Positions 50,399 through 61,889 of a DNA stretch of 64,000 bases are shown here, one piece after another (position 1 is the first letter of the stretch; every line of letters starts with the position of its first letter). Source of the DNA: Anastatus disparis (Eukaryota > Arthropoda > Insecta > Hymenoptera > Eupelmidae). Location: the NCBI GenBank assembly GCA_017163975.1, contig JAFFSR010000136.1, positions 11,777,501 to 11,841,500 on the forward strand. Direction: 5' to 3'. Under the pieces are notes generated by a model. It did no database searches. It was not told where the DNA came from and worked only from the letters and a program-made list of their open reading frames with translations. Position numbers and translations under genes: made by a program.

Positions 50399-53300
50399 AT
50401 TACATCACCTTAAAAGCTTGATTTTCAATTTTTCATATTGGTTAGGCAACGTATGGCGTAGACTGTGACGTCATAAAAGATATTATTGCAGAACTGTTAA
50501 AGAAATAAATGGGCAAATATTAAAAAATTAGTCAACCAATGGAAAAAAAATTGCTGGAAACATTATTATCAGGGAATCTTATTCGAAATATTGAAAAAAA
50601 ACGAATTTTATAAAAAGAAAAAAAAACAATACATTCAAAAAAGATTTAGATTCCATATCACATCGCGCATAATCATAAAATATTTCATTCACTTAAAATC
50701 ACTTGGCTTCGGTATATTTTTGGATTTAAAATCGTTGATCAAGACAAAGTAGATTTCATATAAGAAAAATGTGCCTTGCAAAATATATTTTAGCCTATAC
50801 GTCTGTATATGCCTATAAGCCAACATTCGAGTTTATGAAGTAAAATAAACCTTTTTCCTATCCCGCATCAAAATGCCGCAGTCTTTATTATTTTTTTCCG
50901 CAGTACAATTGACGCTTCAAGACACGCGATGCAATTTAATAGAATAAGAAAATTTTCGTTACTTCTCATTCCATTTTTTAGAGTTTCAATAAATAACACA
51001 TGACGATAATAAAAAATTCAATAAATATAGGCATATACAATTTTAATAAAGTTTGTCAAACAATAATAAAATAGCTTGTTTAATCAAATCAGATATTTTA
51101 TTGTTGAAATATCTTTTCAACGTGGATTTAATAAAAATTGAATCTTCGTAATAAATGTTTTTTTTGATAATAATAAAGAAATAAGTAACATAGTCAGTGT
51201 TTTGTCAATCAATGATACACGGATTTATCAATTTATTTAAAATTATTTATTCCTTATCATTGAATATAAGTGAAAAGATATAATACTACGTCATAAAAAT
51301 AAATGAATATTTTGTCATTTCTTTTTCGAATGAGGAAAAATATTTTTCATCATTTTATAAATAGAGCGATGTGTATTAAAAGTAATCAATTTAGATTAAC
51401 AAGCTTAACTCATTTCGTTTATCCATAACAGTAAGTATATTATGTTATTTAATACGCTTTTACCAACAGGTCATCCAAACTCTAATACCAGGATAGCATT
51501 TAACGTATGTAATACTTCAATGTTTATCTAATTTATCTAGAAATAATTTTCAAACATTCGATCTTTCATTATATATTAGTACTCCAGATGTTTACTTTGG
51601 GCTATAACTATTTCTAATAAATGAAACTAATTTATTGTATCCATATATGTAACCATATGTGTATATGCATGTTTGTATAGAAGAAAAATAAAATTTTTAT
51701 ATCACAATAATAGCGGTGATATTTTAGCGCGCAATAATAGTATATAAATTAACCTTATAAACAATAAAAAGATAAATGCTATAAAGCTTGCGCTATTAAA
51801 CTAAGTAGTCTCTTTTTATCCCTTTTGTATTTATCGATTTATTTTATTACATTTACGCAAGGTATTAAAGGTTTTATGTAACTATTTTGTTATTTGCTCG
51901 ATTGATATAATTTAAATGGAAAAATAAAGAAGCGTAGGAGTTTGCTTTAATGAAAAATAAATTCCTATATCCTATAAACAATCTCGAGCGTAATTTAGTG
52001 GTGAGTAATGTAATTCAATATCAGTTCTTTTTTTATAGCATCTTGCATTTATTGTACAAAAGTATCATCTCTATTAATAACATCTTTATTCATATATTGC
52101 TTATATTGTTTCCATCGATGTTGTAACACTAAAGTGAAAGCCTTATGAGGAAGCAGGAAATAACGAAAGCAAAAGAAACGTCAATCTTACTTAAGATAAA
52201 ATGCACATTTTATTGACGTACATTAAATCGAGTACACCATATTTAAAATCTACGAGTTTGCGAGCAACGGGCAGATAATCTCTAGTATTTGATTTGCTTA
52301 TCTCAGCTTTTAGACGATTATGTGATGACTTTTTTTTTGTTTGCATCTTTCATTTTCTTCTTTTTTTTTGTTACACTATATAATTAAAGTATAATTAAAG
52401 CTCGTATTGAATGTTTCTAAAAATATTTATTTTTCAAGAAACAAGCAAATCGAAACATCACAAGCAAGATTGTACGACGTAGAAAAGTTCGAGTCTTTTT
52501 AGTTTCCTATATAATAAATTATAAATTAATATAAACTTCTTCATAAAAAATGAATCTTTAAACTTACATAATTTACATACATACAACTAATTAATTTTAA
52601 TAAAATTAATTAAACTTTGGTACAAATAAAATGACTAGATTCTCTGTGTCAATGATTAGAAAAATAAATAAAAATCGTTGCTATTTAAATTTTAATGATA
52701 TGCAATGATGAGTATGTCTCAATTAGAATGCAATAAAAACGATGATTTAGAGTCGAGAAAATTTGACTGTATAAATAGCAAATACGTGAATTTTTTTTCT
52801 TTTTTTTTCTTACTTTCATTCTTTATATACCAAGAGAATGTTTGCTATTCTATTGTGAGATCAGTCAGAGGTTACATAAATAAACTATAATAAAAAATAA
52901 TAGTAACCTTTTTTAGTGGCTTAAAAATAACCAAAGTCAATCGATCGAAAAATTGAACACGAAATATTTTTATGGCCCTCTTTAATTTCATAGAAATAAT
53001 CTATGAAAACGGTTTAAAAAATCCATTGTTTTTTCTCATGAAATTGATTTTAATGAAGATTTACAGAAAAATTTCATAAAAAAAACAATTGATTTTTTAA
53101 TTTATTTTTTTTCTATGTTGTTTTCATAGGGAATATTCTCTTATTTTGAATACTTATGTAGTAATGTATAATACACACTCTTAATTCCATTTCGCATCAA
53201 CGAAACATATTCATACCAAAAAACGCTATAAACTACAACAATATAAAAAACTGTAAAAATGAATACAATATTGTACACCTGTAGACGAAGTTTACAAACA

Positions 53301-54445
53301 ATTTTTTTTTTTTGTCTTTTATCAAGTGAAATCGCATCATCATTTGAGGAACCTTTTTGTCGATTCTTTACACCCATTCAACATTTTTTTTTATATTCAT
53401 GCGAGCAAAAAATCACTTTACAATTATCCGTTAGTTATAGATATAATTAAAATTATTACCACAGAAATAGTGTTAATTAAATTTAAGTGATTCTTAAAAG
53501 TTATAACGAAAGTTCTTAGTTTAGAATTTATCTTACGAAAATATACATTATAGACAAATAATTAGAATTATCAATTAAACAACTTTTTTTTTTTAAAACG
53601 ATAGTAATGACTTCGATATAGATTTATCCTTAAGTTTAAATAAATTACGAACTTACTTATACTATTTTTTTCTCATAAATTTTTCATTTCATTCAAAATA
53701 TTTATTGCGATTCAGACTAGATCCTACGATTGCTTTAATTTGAACAAAGACTAGAAAGGATTTCATCAAATTAATCAATCCGTTCTATTAAACTATGAAA
53801 ATTAACAGAACAGGAAAAAAATTTGTCAAAATCGCATCGTGGTCTCGTTAAATCTTTTAGATTTAGATAGAAAAGTATATTGTGTAACTACAATAATATT
53901 TCACCGTATTATTACAGAGAAAATGAATTACCTAAAATTTTAGCGTTATTTATAGTTTACAAGCTTTGTTGTTACAAAAAGATAATGATTGTAACGATAA
54001 ATAGTTCGTTCTCGCGTGAAACATTATTGCAGATACACTTTGACGGATGCACCATTTGTAAACATGATCAAATATTCAATTTAAAAGAAAATATTCATTT
54101 TTTAAAACTGTTGTTTTTCAATTAATCAAGCAAATAGCTTTGACAAAATATTTCTTTTGTGCGCGATAATTTTTCATGAAAATTCTAAAATATTTAGGAA
54201 CTTTATAATTTCGAATCTGAATAAAATATTATTTCGCTTAGTAAACCAATTAGTTTGATAATAACAACAGTTTTAGTTAAACGAACACGACATATTTTCT
54301 TTTAAATTAAATACTTGTTAAAATCCTACTTGTCTACATGCACCTTTAATAAGATGCATGCGAGGTTTTTTTTTTTTTTTAAATTCGCTTCTCGTTATAA
54401 AACGAATTAATTTATATACGAGCGACTTATTTAATATTTTAACTT
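50399..54445. other. AT-rich region downstream of the membrane-protein gene
   Basis: No exon recognised. The 3' UTR and poly(A) site of the minus-strand gene should lie near its right edge; ATTAAA-type signals occur at about 54344 and 54430 (minus sense) and an AATAAA at about 53700. I cannot say which is used. Donor-like plus sites near 51430 and 52000 have no coding partner. Confidence 0.45.
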
Positions 54446-54681
54446 TTAAATAGTCGGTATATATGTTGTCGATGGCATGCTACTGCGTAGCAACGTGCAA
54501 TCCGGCGTGTGTTGATTTAACGAGTTTTTGCGCGATGAATGTTTGCGCAGCGGTTGAAGATTGAGGGGTGGTAAATTTGGATGTTCAATTCGGGTCGGCG
54601 AACTAACACGAGGACGTAATGTACCAGTACCTGTAACACCAACAGCGCCGCCACTCCCGCGTATTGGCATTGTATAAACTC
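54446..54681 (-). CDS. Last coding exon of the membrane-protein gene
   Basis: Acceptor TTTTCTGTTCAAG precedes 54681; a second acceptor (CCTTTAG) 15 bases upstream at 54696 keeps the same frame and would add five residues. The frame reads VYTMPIRGSGGAVGVTG, LRPRVSSPTRIEHPNLPP, KHSSRKNSLNQHTPD and ends TTYIPTI with TAA. The part is rich in Ser, Pro and basic residues and looks disordered. G+C is clearly higher than in the flanking intron, as expected of coding DNA. Confidence 0.75.
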
Positions 54682-57600
54682 CTTGAACAGAAAAAACTAA
54701 AGGAAAATTATTTTTATTTTCTCACATTTTTTCCTTTTATTTTAATGTTGTCAAGTTAAAATTTTATCAAAATTTGAATGTTTTGAGTAAAGTATCTCTT
54801 TTAAATAAGCGTTAATTTTTTTTAAACGAAAAAAGTTAATGTCTACGCTTTGGTCTATTGAATTTAAAGCAGAGCTGGAGAAAGTATTCGACCGTAAAAT
54901 TTTTCGAATATTTTTTTGACTTTGTCTATCTATTATTAAAATCTATTATTAAAATTAATAAAAATCTTCAATTGTATAAATTTTAAGAGAAACTTTAATA
55001 TAAAAAAAATAAATCATATGATAATTTTGAAAAGTATTCAAAAAAGTATTCAACGAATATTTCTCGAATACTTTTGAACATTGAAAAAAGTATTCGAAAA
55101 AATTTTCTTCGCATAAGTAGCTTTTTTCGAGGTAATTTTTTCTTACTTTCATGTTTTTCAATACAAAAAAAGTTTCTTTGAAAAAGTATTCGAAAAAGTA
55201 TTCCCAAATACTTTTTCAAATACTTTTTTTAAATTGACATATAATTAATATTAAAGTTCATACAATTGAAAATTTTCATTTGTTTAAGCAATTAACAAAG
55301 TCAAAAAAGTATTTGAAAAATTTTGCGGTCGAATACTTCCGCGGATCTGATTTAAAGTAAAAAATTAATTTTTACTTTCAAAATTTCACTGTCTTTTGTA
55401 TTCTTATATTAAATTTGTTATATAAACATAAAATTATATAATTTCATTTATATTTATTTTTTCAAACTAAAGAATTCTAAGAAATAATTATTTTCACATG
55501 GAATTGATTTTTTTAAATTGAAAAAATTTTTTTGAATATCAAATGCAAATTTGAAAGTGAGTTGAAATTAATCCCGCTGTTATGAAAGCTACCTTTCACT
55601 ATGCAAAAAAAAGAGAAAGATAGCGCGTCAAATGATGAACTACTTAAGAATATACAACTACTCACGTTTCTCGTAGTGAAAGTTAATAGTATTATTTTAC
55701 AAATAAAAAGTACAATTGATCTGATTATTAAAAGATTTTTGTTCTTTGAATCTTTCAATCATTATGTTACTTTTGTTAAAAAATGACCAACATTTTGAAA
55801 TGGTTTGTACTTACTAGGATCGCATGGCTCTAAAACATCTTCGAGCTGATAATATTCGTTTTTCAGCGAATGTGGATCTTCATAATCGACAAAAGCCGTA
55901 TTGTCGAAAGCCTTTTCATCTTTTGGTCTTGTAAGAACCGGCGATGGCGCAGGAGGCTCTGTATAAGTCTGAAATACAATCATTCTCAGTTATTTACAAA
56001 TTTTTTTTCATAAAACAAAATACCAGATACACGTAATAAACAACAGAGAAAATATAATTAAATAACAATGACATGCGTAAGCGAAGCTGAATCTAATTTC
56101 TTATCTATTGTAATTTTCATGCTTTTAATTTTACCTTCATTTCTGTGATTCGACGAAATTGAAAGTATTCGAATACGCAAATAAATATAAAAACAAAAAT
56201 TATAAAGAAATAATGACGTATAATGAATTTACATTTTCTTGCGTACTCGCATACTTTCTTTAATTTTTCTATTCTATAACAATCTAAAACATTTATCTGT
56301 ATTTAATTAATAAATTTTACTAATTATCATATACTTTATCACTATAAACTAACACGAATTTGATCATACAAAAAATAAATATTAATTATAAGTTTCTCTA
56401 TTTTAGGCCATTGAAAGAAATTAAAAATTAAAAATATTGTACAATTTAATTGCATATATTGATAAGAATAAGTGACGTTGTTATCTTTAAAATGTATCAT
56501 TTTAAATACGTCATTTTTATCAACTCTCAGTGACGCAGACATTCAATAATCTAAATTTTATCCTTATTACGTACTTCTATAACTATAATATTTATAAAAC
56601 TAAATCTAAACGTATATTTTTAATCTAATATTATTTTTTTGTTTTTTAAATTTGTTCTATTAATGCGTTAATGTAAGCTATTATTTAGTTATTTATATTT
56701 TAAAGATTATCTATTTTAGCACTTATTGGCACACTTACAGCATTGAGCGAACTGAATAATGAAACACATAAGATAATAAAAAATTAAAGAAACGTAAGAG
56801 CGCAAAAATAAAAATATAAACAAATCAATTTGAAGGACTACTTTAAATTATACCCAAATACTAATAATTTTAAAAAAAATCTATTTTTCCAACTTTTTAC
56901 CTCAACTCTACGAAAGAAATGTAAATAAAATAATCAAATAAGAAGAGCCGATAAAGAAAATAGACAATGAAAAAAGAAAATAAATGAAAAAAATGAACAG
57001 AACAAAGAAAGTATAGTATCCGTGCTGTCAATCCTAATAGCGCTAGGCGGTGGGCTCTTACATCCGAGTAGAATGACAAATAAATTGTTGGAATTGCCTT
57101 GAGGTTTACATGTTCGGATGGGCTTTCGGAGTACGATCTCTTATGTTGTGTCACCATATACGATCCAGGCGGCGGCGGAGGTGGCGGTGGCGGCGGTGAA
57201 TTGTTAGAACCAATTGTTTCGTACGTATGCTCTTCGAGATAATGCCTCGTTGTACCTCGCGGTGTTAACGTTGCCCACATGACCCTCGAATCTTGTAACG
57301 AATCTGGCGGTGCACAGGGGTAAAGTACCGCTTCGTGTTGCAATCTTACGATTGATTTGTGATTGATACAAGGACCGCCGCTCGTTGTCGTTGTCGTTTG
57401 CATTCCCGAGCTTGCTGTCGATGTCGATAAGGTACTGTTTTTGTTGCTTCGGTTACTGCATTGTGATGCACCGTCGTTTGATTGGCTTACGTTCCTTTGT
57501 ACACACAGAGATTTTGTTATTCTAATTATTAGGTCAGGTTTATTTGACGAGAGAAGGACACACAGAAGATATAGAGTACGCTTAATTACGATCAATCTTT

Positions 57601-60600
57601 AGGATAGTTATGTAAATTAAAGTGTTTCTTTATTTATTTTTTTTATTATTAGTCAAAAGGATCTAATGACATTTTTCGATGTTAAAAATTAGATAATATG
57701 CTAATTAAAATTCTATTTATCAATTTTCTCACATCCAAAAATGTCAAATTTTTATATATATTCAATAGACTTGTATAATAAGGATCATAATATTTTGTGA
57801 TAAATAAAAGAAGGACATAAAAAGCACAAAGATGAGTGTAAAAAGAAATGGTATACTTACAATTTACATTTTATGAGTAACGTTGCCAATACAATTCCAA
57901 TAAAAATGACTCCAACAACCGAGGATATAAGTACTATAATCCACGTATCGTCGAAAATTGTACCTATATAAAGTACAAGAATTTTTATTGCACTGAAATA
58001 TGTTTTTTATTTTCTGAATATGCTATTTGATTCAACAATAATCACTTGGTCATGACTTTGGAAATTTTATGAGACTTGAAATTTTTTAATATTTACATTT
58101 TGAAGTTTAATTTTTTTTTTTTTTTTAATAAACAAAATATTAATTTTCAATTATTTCTATTTCGAAATTTAATAAATTATAATTATAAAAAGTATTTAAA
58201 ATAAGAATAATAATACATAAAATTTGAAAAATAAACTAAACTTTGTAACTAGTTTTATAATTTTTTAAAATGTTATAACATTTTATTTTTTAAAACGAAT
58301 AACGATAAAATTAACACTCATTGAACGTTGATAAATTGGAATAAATTAACACCAACACTCTTGGAACTCAATTAAACAAAAAAGATTTATTTTTGTTGAC
58401 CTTTCAATTCCCGACAATTCAGGTTATTTATGGAAAACTCTTTTTTCAAGAAATCTATACGAAATCAAACACAAATGCCAATCAGTTAAGTGGTAAATCA
58501 ACAATTAAAAAAATTAATAAATAATAATCTACGATCTTCGAAGAGATCCAATATAAAAATAAAACTGGAATTTCTCGGTTTTATTTTTACATTTCAACGC
58601 GGATTTGTTCGTAGATCGTAGATTATTATTTATTCAGATTTTTAATTGTTGATTTACCATTTAACTGATTGGCATTTATATTTGATCCCATGTAAATTCG
58701 TTGTAAAAAATAGTTTTTTATTAAAAAATTGTAACATTGGAAATTTGAAGATTAATAAAAATAAATGCTTTTACGCAATTAATCAAAGAGCGTCGGCATT
58801 AATTGATTCCAATATTTTATTTTAGTTGTTTACATTTAAAACAATATAAAAATTTATTAATTTTGATACACCGTAATTGAAAACTAATTTTATTCTCTTT
58901 TGTAATTAGCAGTAAAAATTTTAATTTAATAAAACATTACATTATTAATGACTTTTTAAAGAGAAAAAAATTCATCCAAATCTGTTGCTCATACCAAGCT
59001 ATAATTGTTATGATAAATTACATAATAATTTAGTATTTAAAGCATACAAATATCAAATTTTTCAGAACATTAGAAGCTCTTAGTGTTTGAGAAGCTTTTA
59101 AGAAACCACTCTAAGTAAGCCCCTCACTCCATTATAACCAGCGTACCAAAAAAAGAGCACCCCTGTTTACAATCTCGAAAAATCAATCATTTTTTTTTTG
59201 TTTCTACATCTTTTTCTCCAAAAAAAAGAGACTCGAAAAAAAACACCTCCGTAAAACCGTTTCCTAAACGCAACCTCACGTTTCTTTCCAAACAATCGTC
59301 CATCCGTTCCCCCTTTCAATGAGAGAAGAAAAAAAGACAAATAGAAAAAGAAAAGAGAGAAATCCTATACAATGGAAGCTGGCACGCGCGCGTGGCTCTC
59401 AAAAGGGGCAAAGATCGAACTCACTTATAACAAAGAGTCGAATCGAATTATATATACAGAGGGCGCTTATAGAATGGAGGGGAAGTGTTAAAAAAGAAAA
59501 TAAAAAAAGGAGAAAAGAAACTAATCTAATATCTATTCCTACATATACGTATATACTGCACCTTGCTGTGGCATCTCGACGTATTGTACCCCTTCGGCAC
59601 GCCATTCGCATGTGTGTTTGCAAGGGCTACTATTAAAGTGTTCAAATAAGGGTAAACCATCGCTTGAAGATCCAGCAAAGCCTGGATAATATTCCGATGA
59701 ATGTACTAAAAACGAAGGCATCGGAGGTGGCGGTAATTGTAATATCATGTCTGGCGGTGGTCCTAGAGTACATAGTGAACACGACTCTGATGAGTCATTC
59801 ACGATCATCGTCTCGTACAACTCCAGGTCCGCCTAAAAGGAAAACTTTTTAGGAAATTCATAATAAACACTTGGAAAATTCGTCATGCCTACTATACGAA
59901 ATATATGAGTTTTCGTTTATTTTAGTTATTTTATTATTGGTTCATGACTCGTGTTTGTACAATACATAATACGATTTTATTTTAAAATAGCGCTTAGACA
60001 ATGCAAGAAACTTTGTTTACTTACTATAAAATTAATTCTATTTCATCATTTGATTTTCATTTCAACAGTGAATTTATCAAATATTATTAAACAATTTACA
60101 ATATATTAATAAAATAAATGTCATATTCAACAAGTAACTTTATCGTATTCATAACATGCAAATTGAATTTTCAAAAGTAAGTTATAACTGCAATAAATTT
60201 GTATCTCTATTTCGACTCTAGTGTTGGCAAATATTATTTTAATTTCGGAGTCATAAAATAAAAATGTATTCTTAATCGACAGACTGGAAAAAGCCAATAA
60301 TAAGTACATCATAGAAAATTTTTTTTCTTCATCTCTCAACTTTTTGATCTTTTGTTCGGTCTCTACATAAAGTCGGTAATGGATTTTTCATGAGAGTTAA
60401 GGCAAAAGCTTATTATAGGATGTTTGCTCTGTTTTTCTTTATGTAGCAAGTAGGGCGCGATTTCGTCTATTTGTACAGAGGGTTAAGAAAAAAAGGATTT
60501 GTATGTTTTTGTAAGATCATGTGGGCTTCTTTCGGAAAATATTAATGTTTTGAAATTTTTTAAATTGACATTCCATGTGAAATGTTTATTATTTCTAATG

Positions 60601-61886
60601 GTTTTTTTTCTCTCCCTATCAGGGATTAATGAGAACATCGTATACGGAAGTAACGTTCATTAAATTTTCATATGGAAGTAAGGCTGATTAATTTTTCATG
60701 CGCATAACCTTAATTTATATGAGAGACTTCTTGTTCTCAAAATCGATAGATCAATTGAACATATTTGATAAAAAGAAAAATCAATTAAACGTGTTTAAAA
60801 TTCAAAAATTTGAATGAAAAAAATTGTTTGACGCCGCGACATTATAGCGCATGAGTTAGTTGGAATTAATGTTTTGAAAATGTATGCACGTCTGTTTTGA
60901 CTTAATCCTAAACGCACATAAATCTCTCACTGGTTGTTGAAATGAACATTAATGGTTGTACAATGACATACTTGAGTAGGGCTTTACTCTTTTCTGACGT
61001 CGCGACACCGGTTATTTTTAAACTATCTATAGAAAACCGAGGATGTCACTGTCTTTTCTCTCTGTGCTACTTGCATGTTAAACGCCAAATTTTCTATGCT
61101 AATACTCATGATAGATTTCTTATGAAACTTTCTTAAAGAAAATTTAAATAAATTTTTTATTCACACGTCTTTTTTTCTTGATTAAATTTATTGCACGTGA
61201 TAAAATTGTGAGCAAATAATTGTTTACTTTTAAATTGCTGTTATTGTTAAGTTCTATGGTAATATATTTAATAGCACTATTATTGAATAAAATTGAATAA
61301 AAAGTACATGTGTCGATCGATTGTTTCCATATAAACACAGCGATAAAAGATAAGGCAATTAAACTTATACAATCAATATTATGTTGATTTTCTGCTTCCA
61401 ATTGAAAAAAATTAATGAAAAAACATATTTACCAGCAATATTCCTTAAGGAATGAAAAATCAACAATTTCACGTGTTTTACTTATCGCTTGATTAATTGA
61501 AAAAAAATGATACTAATACTAAATAAGCACTTTGTCAGAAAAAGCCATAATCCTAATGATAATAAATTAATCTTTCTCCTAATATCACAAAAGGCGAAGA
61601 AAAAAGATAATAAAAGAAAGAAGAAAACACTCTATTCTTGACAATAAAAATACTATCGCGTCCATAATCACGCACTAGATTAACGAGACACTTGTCATAT
61701 CATCACATAACAAACTACCTATACACTTAACGTCACTGATAAACTCGCGTGAAACATTTAATAAAAAGAAAACAATAGAAAATTAAATAAAAGCTCGAAA
61801 GCTCAAAATAAATAAAATGATGAGAAAAAAAAATAAAAAAAAATGGCTACTTGAAGAGAATTAAAGTATCAGCATCCACCTACCAT
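54446..61886 (-). CDS. Single-pass membrane protein with proline/tyrosine-rich tail, family unknown
   Basis: Five exons plus a possible ATG-only exon splice into one frame, with every junction phase matching (0, 1, 2, 0, 1). The modelled protein is 399 residues. Residues 1-98 hold Cys19, Cys22, Cys72 and Cys76, two NxS sites (13 and 68) and proline runs (LPPPPMPSF). A 24-residue membrane segment spans about 99-122, from Trp99 to Ile122, then KCK. The tail of about 275 residues has Ser/Thr-rich sequence, a ten-proline run (226-235), tyrosine motifs (HTYETI, NEYYQL, DYEDP) and a basic C-terminus ending TTYIPTI. The KCK after the segment suggests the tail is cytoplasmic. No signal peptide is seen if the ATG exon is correct; alternatively a larger ectodomain is encoded beyond the window. 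Proline and tyrosine motifs suggest SH3, EVH1 or SH2 partners (inference). Introns 2 and 5 contain transposon hairpins. Confidence 0.75.
54870..55349. mobile_element. hAT-like MITE with 8-bp target duplication
   Basis: The element begins CAGAGCTGGAGAAAGTATTC and ends with the inverted counterpart GAATACTTCCGCGGATCTG. ATTTAAAG is repeated directly at 54862-54869 and 55350-55357, giving an 8-bp target duplication. CAG-type termini and 8-bp duplications are hallmarks of hAT transposons. Inside, AAAGTATTCGAAAAA-type units occur in both orientations, so the 480-bp element folds on itself almost completely. There is no ORF of transposase type. It lies in intron 5 of the membrane-protein gene. Confidence 0.85.
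55815..55968 (-). CDS. Coding exon 5 of the membrane-protein gene (tail)
   Basis: Acceptor TTGTATTTCAG precedes 55968 (phase 0) and donor GATCCTA|GTAAGT follows 55815 (phase 1). The 51 codons read TYTEPPAPSPVLTRPKDEK, AFDNTAFVDYEDPHSLK, NEYYQLEDVLEPCDP. The acidic, tyrosine-bearing sequence after a proline-rich start would suit phosphotyrosine-dependent binding; this is inference. Codon and base composition contrast with the AT-rich introns. Confidence 0.85.
57062..57494 (-). CDS. Coding exon 4 of the membrane-protein gene (tail, poly-proline)
   Basis: Acceptor TGTGTACAAAG before 57494 takes the TT left by the previous exon, giving Leu-Asn-Val-Ser. A second acceptor 36 bases upstream is also in frame. 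Its 145 codons include an Asn/Ser/Thr-rich start, INHKSIVRLQHEAVLYPC, VMWATLTPRGTTRHYLEE, HTYETIGSNNS, ten prolines and SYSESPSEHVNLKAIPT, ending FYSD at GGAT|GTAAGAG (phase 0). The frame continues past the donor into AT-rich sequence, which is where the coding character ends. Confidence 0.85.
57861..57963 (-). CDS. Coding exon 3 of the membrane-protein gene (transmembrane)
   Basis: Acceptor CTTTATATAG and donor AAATT|GTAAGTAT bound 103 bases. With the G carried over, the exon reads GTIFDDTW, then 23 uncharged residues rich in Ile, Val, Leu and Gly, then KCK. This is a single membrane span encoded in one short exon, followed by a basic stop-transfer-like end. The entering phase (1) and leaving phase (2) fit the neighbouring exons. 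Confidence 0.85.
58464..58688. mobile_element. Foldback hairpin element in intron 2
   Basis: AAATGCCAATCAGTTAAGTG (from 58474) and its inverted copy (to about 58677) start a stem of roughly 100 bp. The stem continues through AATAATAATCTACGATCT to a centre reading TGGAATTTCTCGG, so nearly the whole 225 bp forms one hairpin. No ORF. Target duplication not identified. Likely a MITE; strand-neutral. Confidence 0.75.
58689..59561. other. Rest of intron 2, AT-rich then purine-rich
   Basis: Non-coding. The patch at 59.1-59.5 kb has A-runs, GA-rich sequence and GCGCGCG. The plus-strand ORF there (59319-59636) is Arg/Lys-rich repeat sequence and overlaps the real minus-strand exon, so it is not called. 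Confidence 0.5.
59562..59832 (-). CDS. Coding exon 2 of the membrane-protein gene (N-terminal region)
   Basis: Acceptor TTTTCCTTTTAG precedes 59832 (phase 0) and donor CAGCAAG|GTGCAG follows 59562 (phase 1). The 90 codons begin ADLELYETMIVNDSSESC, continue with SLCTLGPPPDMILQLPPPP, SSEYYPGFAGSSSDG and FNSSPCKHTCEWRAEG, and end EMPQQ. Two CxxC/CxxxC pairs and two NxS sites suit an extracellular or luminal place before the membrane span, while the proline runs are unusual there. If the donor is not used, the frame stops after eight further codons. Confidence 0.8.
59833..61883. other. Intron 1 of the membrane-protein gene (if the ATG exon is right)
   Basis: AT-rich with no exon-like frame. A possible 11-base microexon (TTCCTTAAG|GAATATTGCTG|GTAAAT, minus strand near 61437) was noticed but does not fit the phases of the model. 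Confidence 0.4.
61884..61886 (-). CDS. Possible start exon coding only the ATG
   Basis: On the minus strand GCCGTGCAATG|GTAGGTGG places an ATG directly before a donor, so the coding part of this exon is a single codon in phase 0. The exon at 59832 enters in phase 0 and would give MADLELYET as the N-terminus. The base at -3 is G. The upstream sequence to about 62.55 kb is CpG-richer than its surroundings and could be the 5' UTR and promoter; it contains upstream ATGs, one near 62030, which weakens the call. Confidence 0.35.
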
Positions 61887-61889
61887 TGC

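Noticed and set aside
59319..59636. Plus-strand 105-codon ORF
   Set aside because: Arg/Lys/Glu-rich repeat sequence that partly overlaps the well-supported minus-strand exon 59562-59832.
61430..61470. 11-base microexon candidate in intron 1
   Set aside because: Its length (11) breaks the phase between the proposed ATG exon and the exon at 59832.
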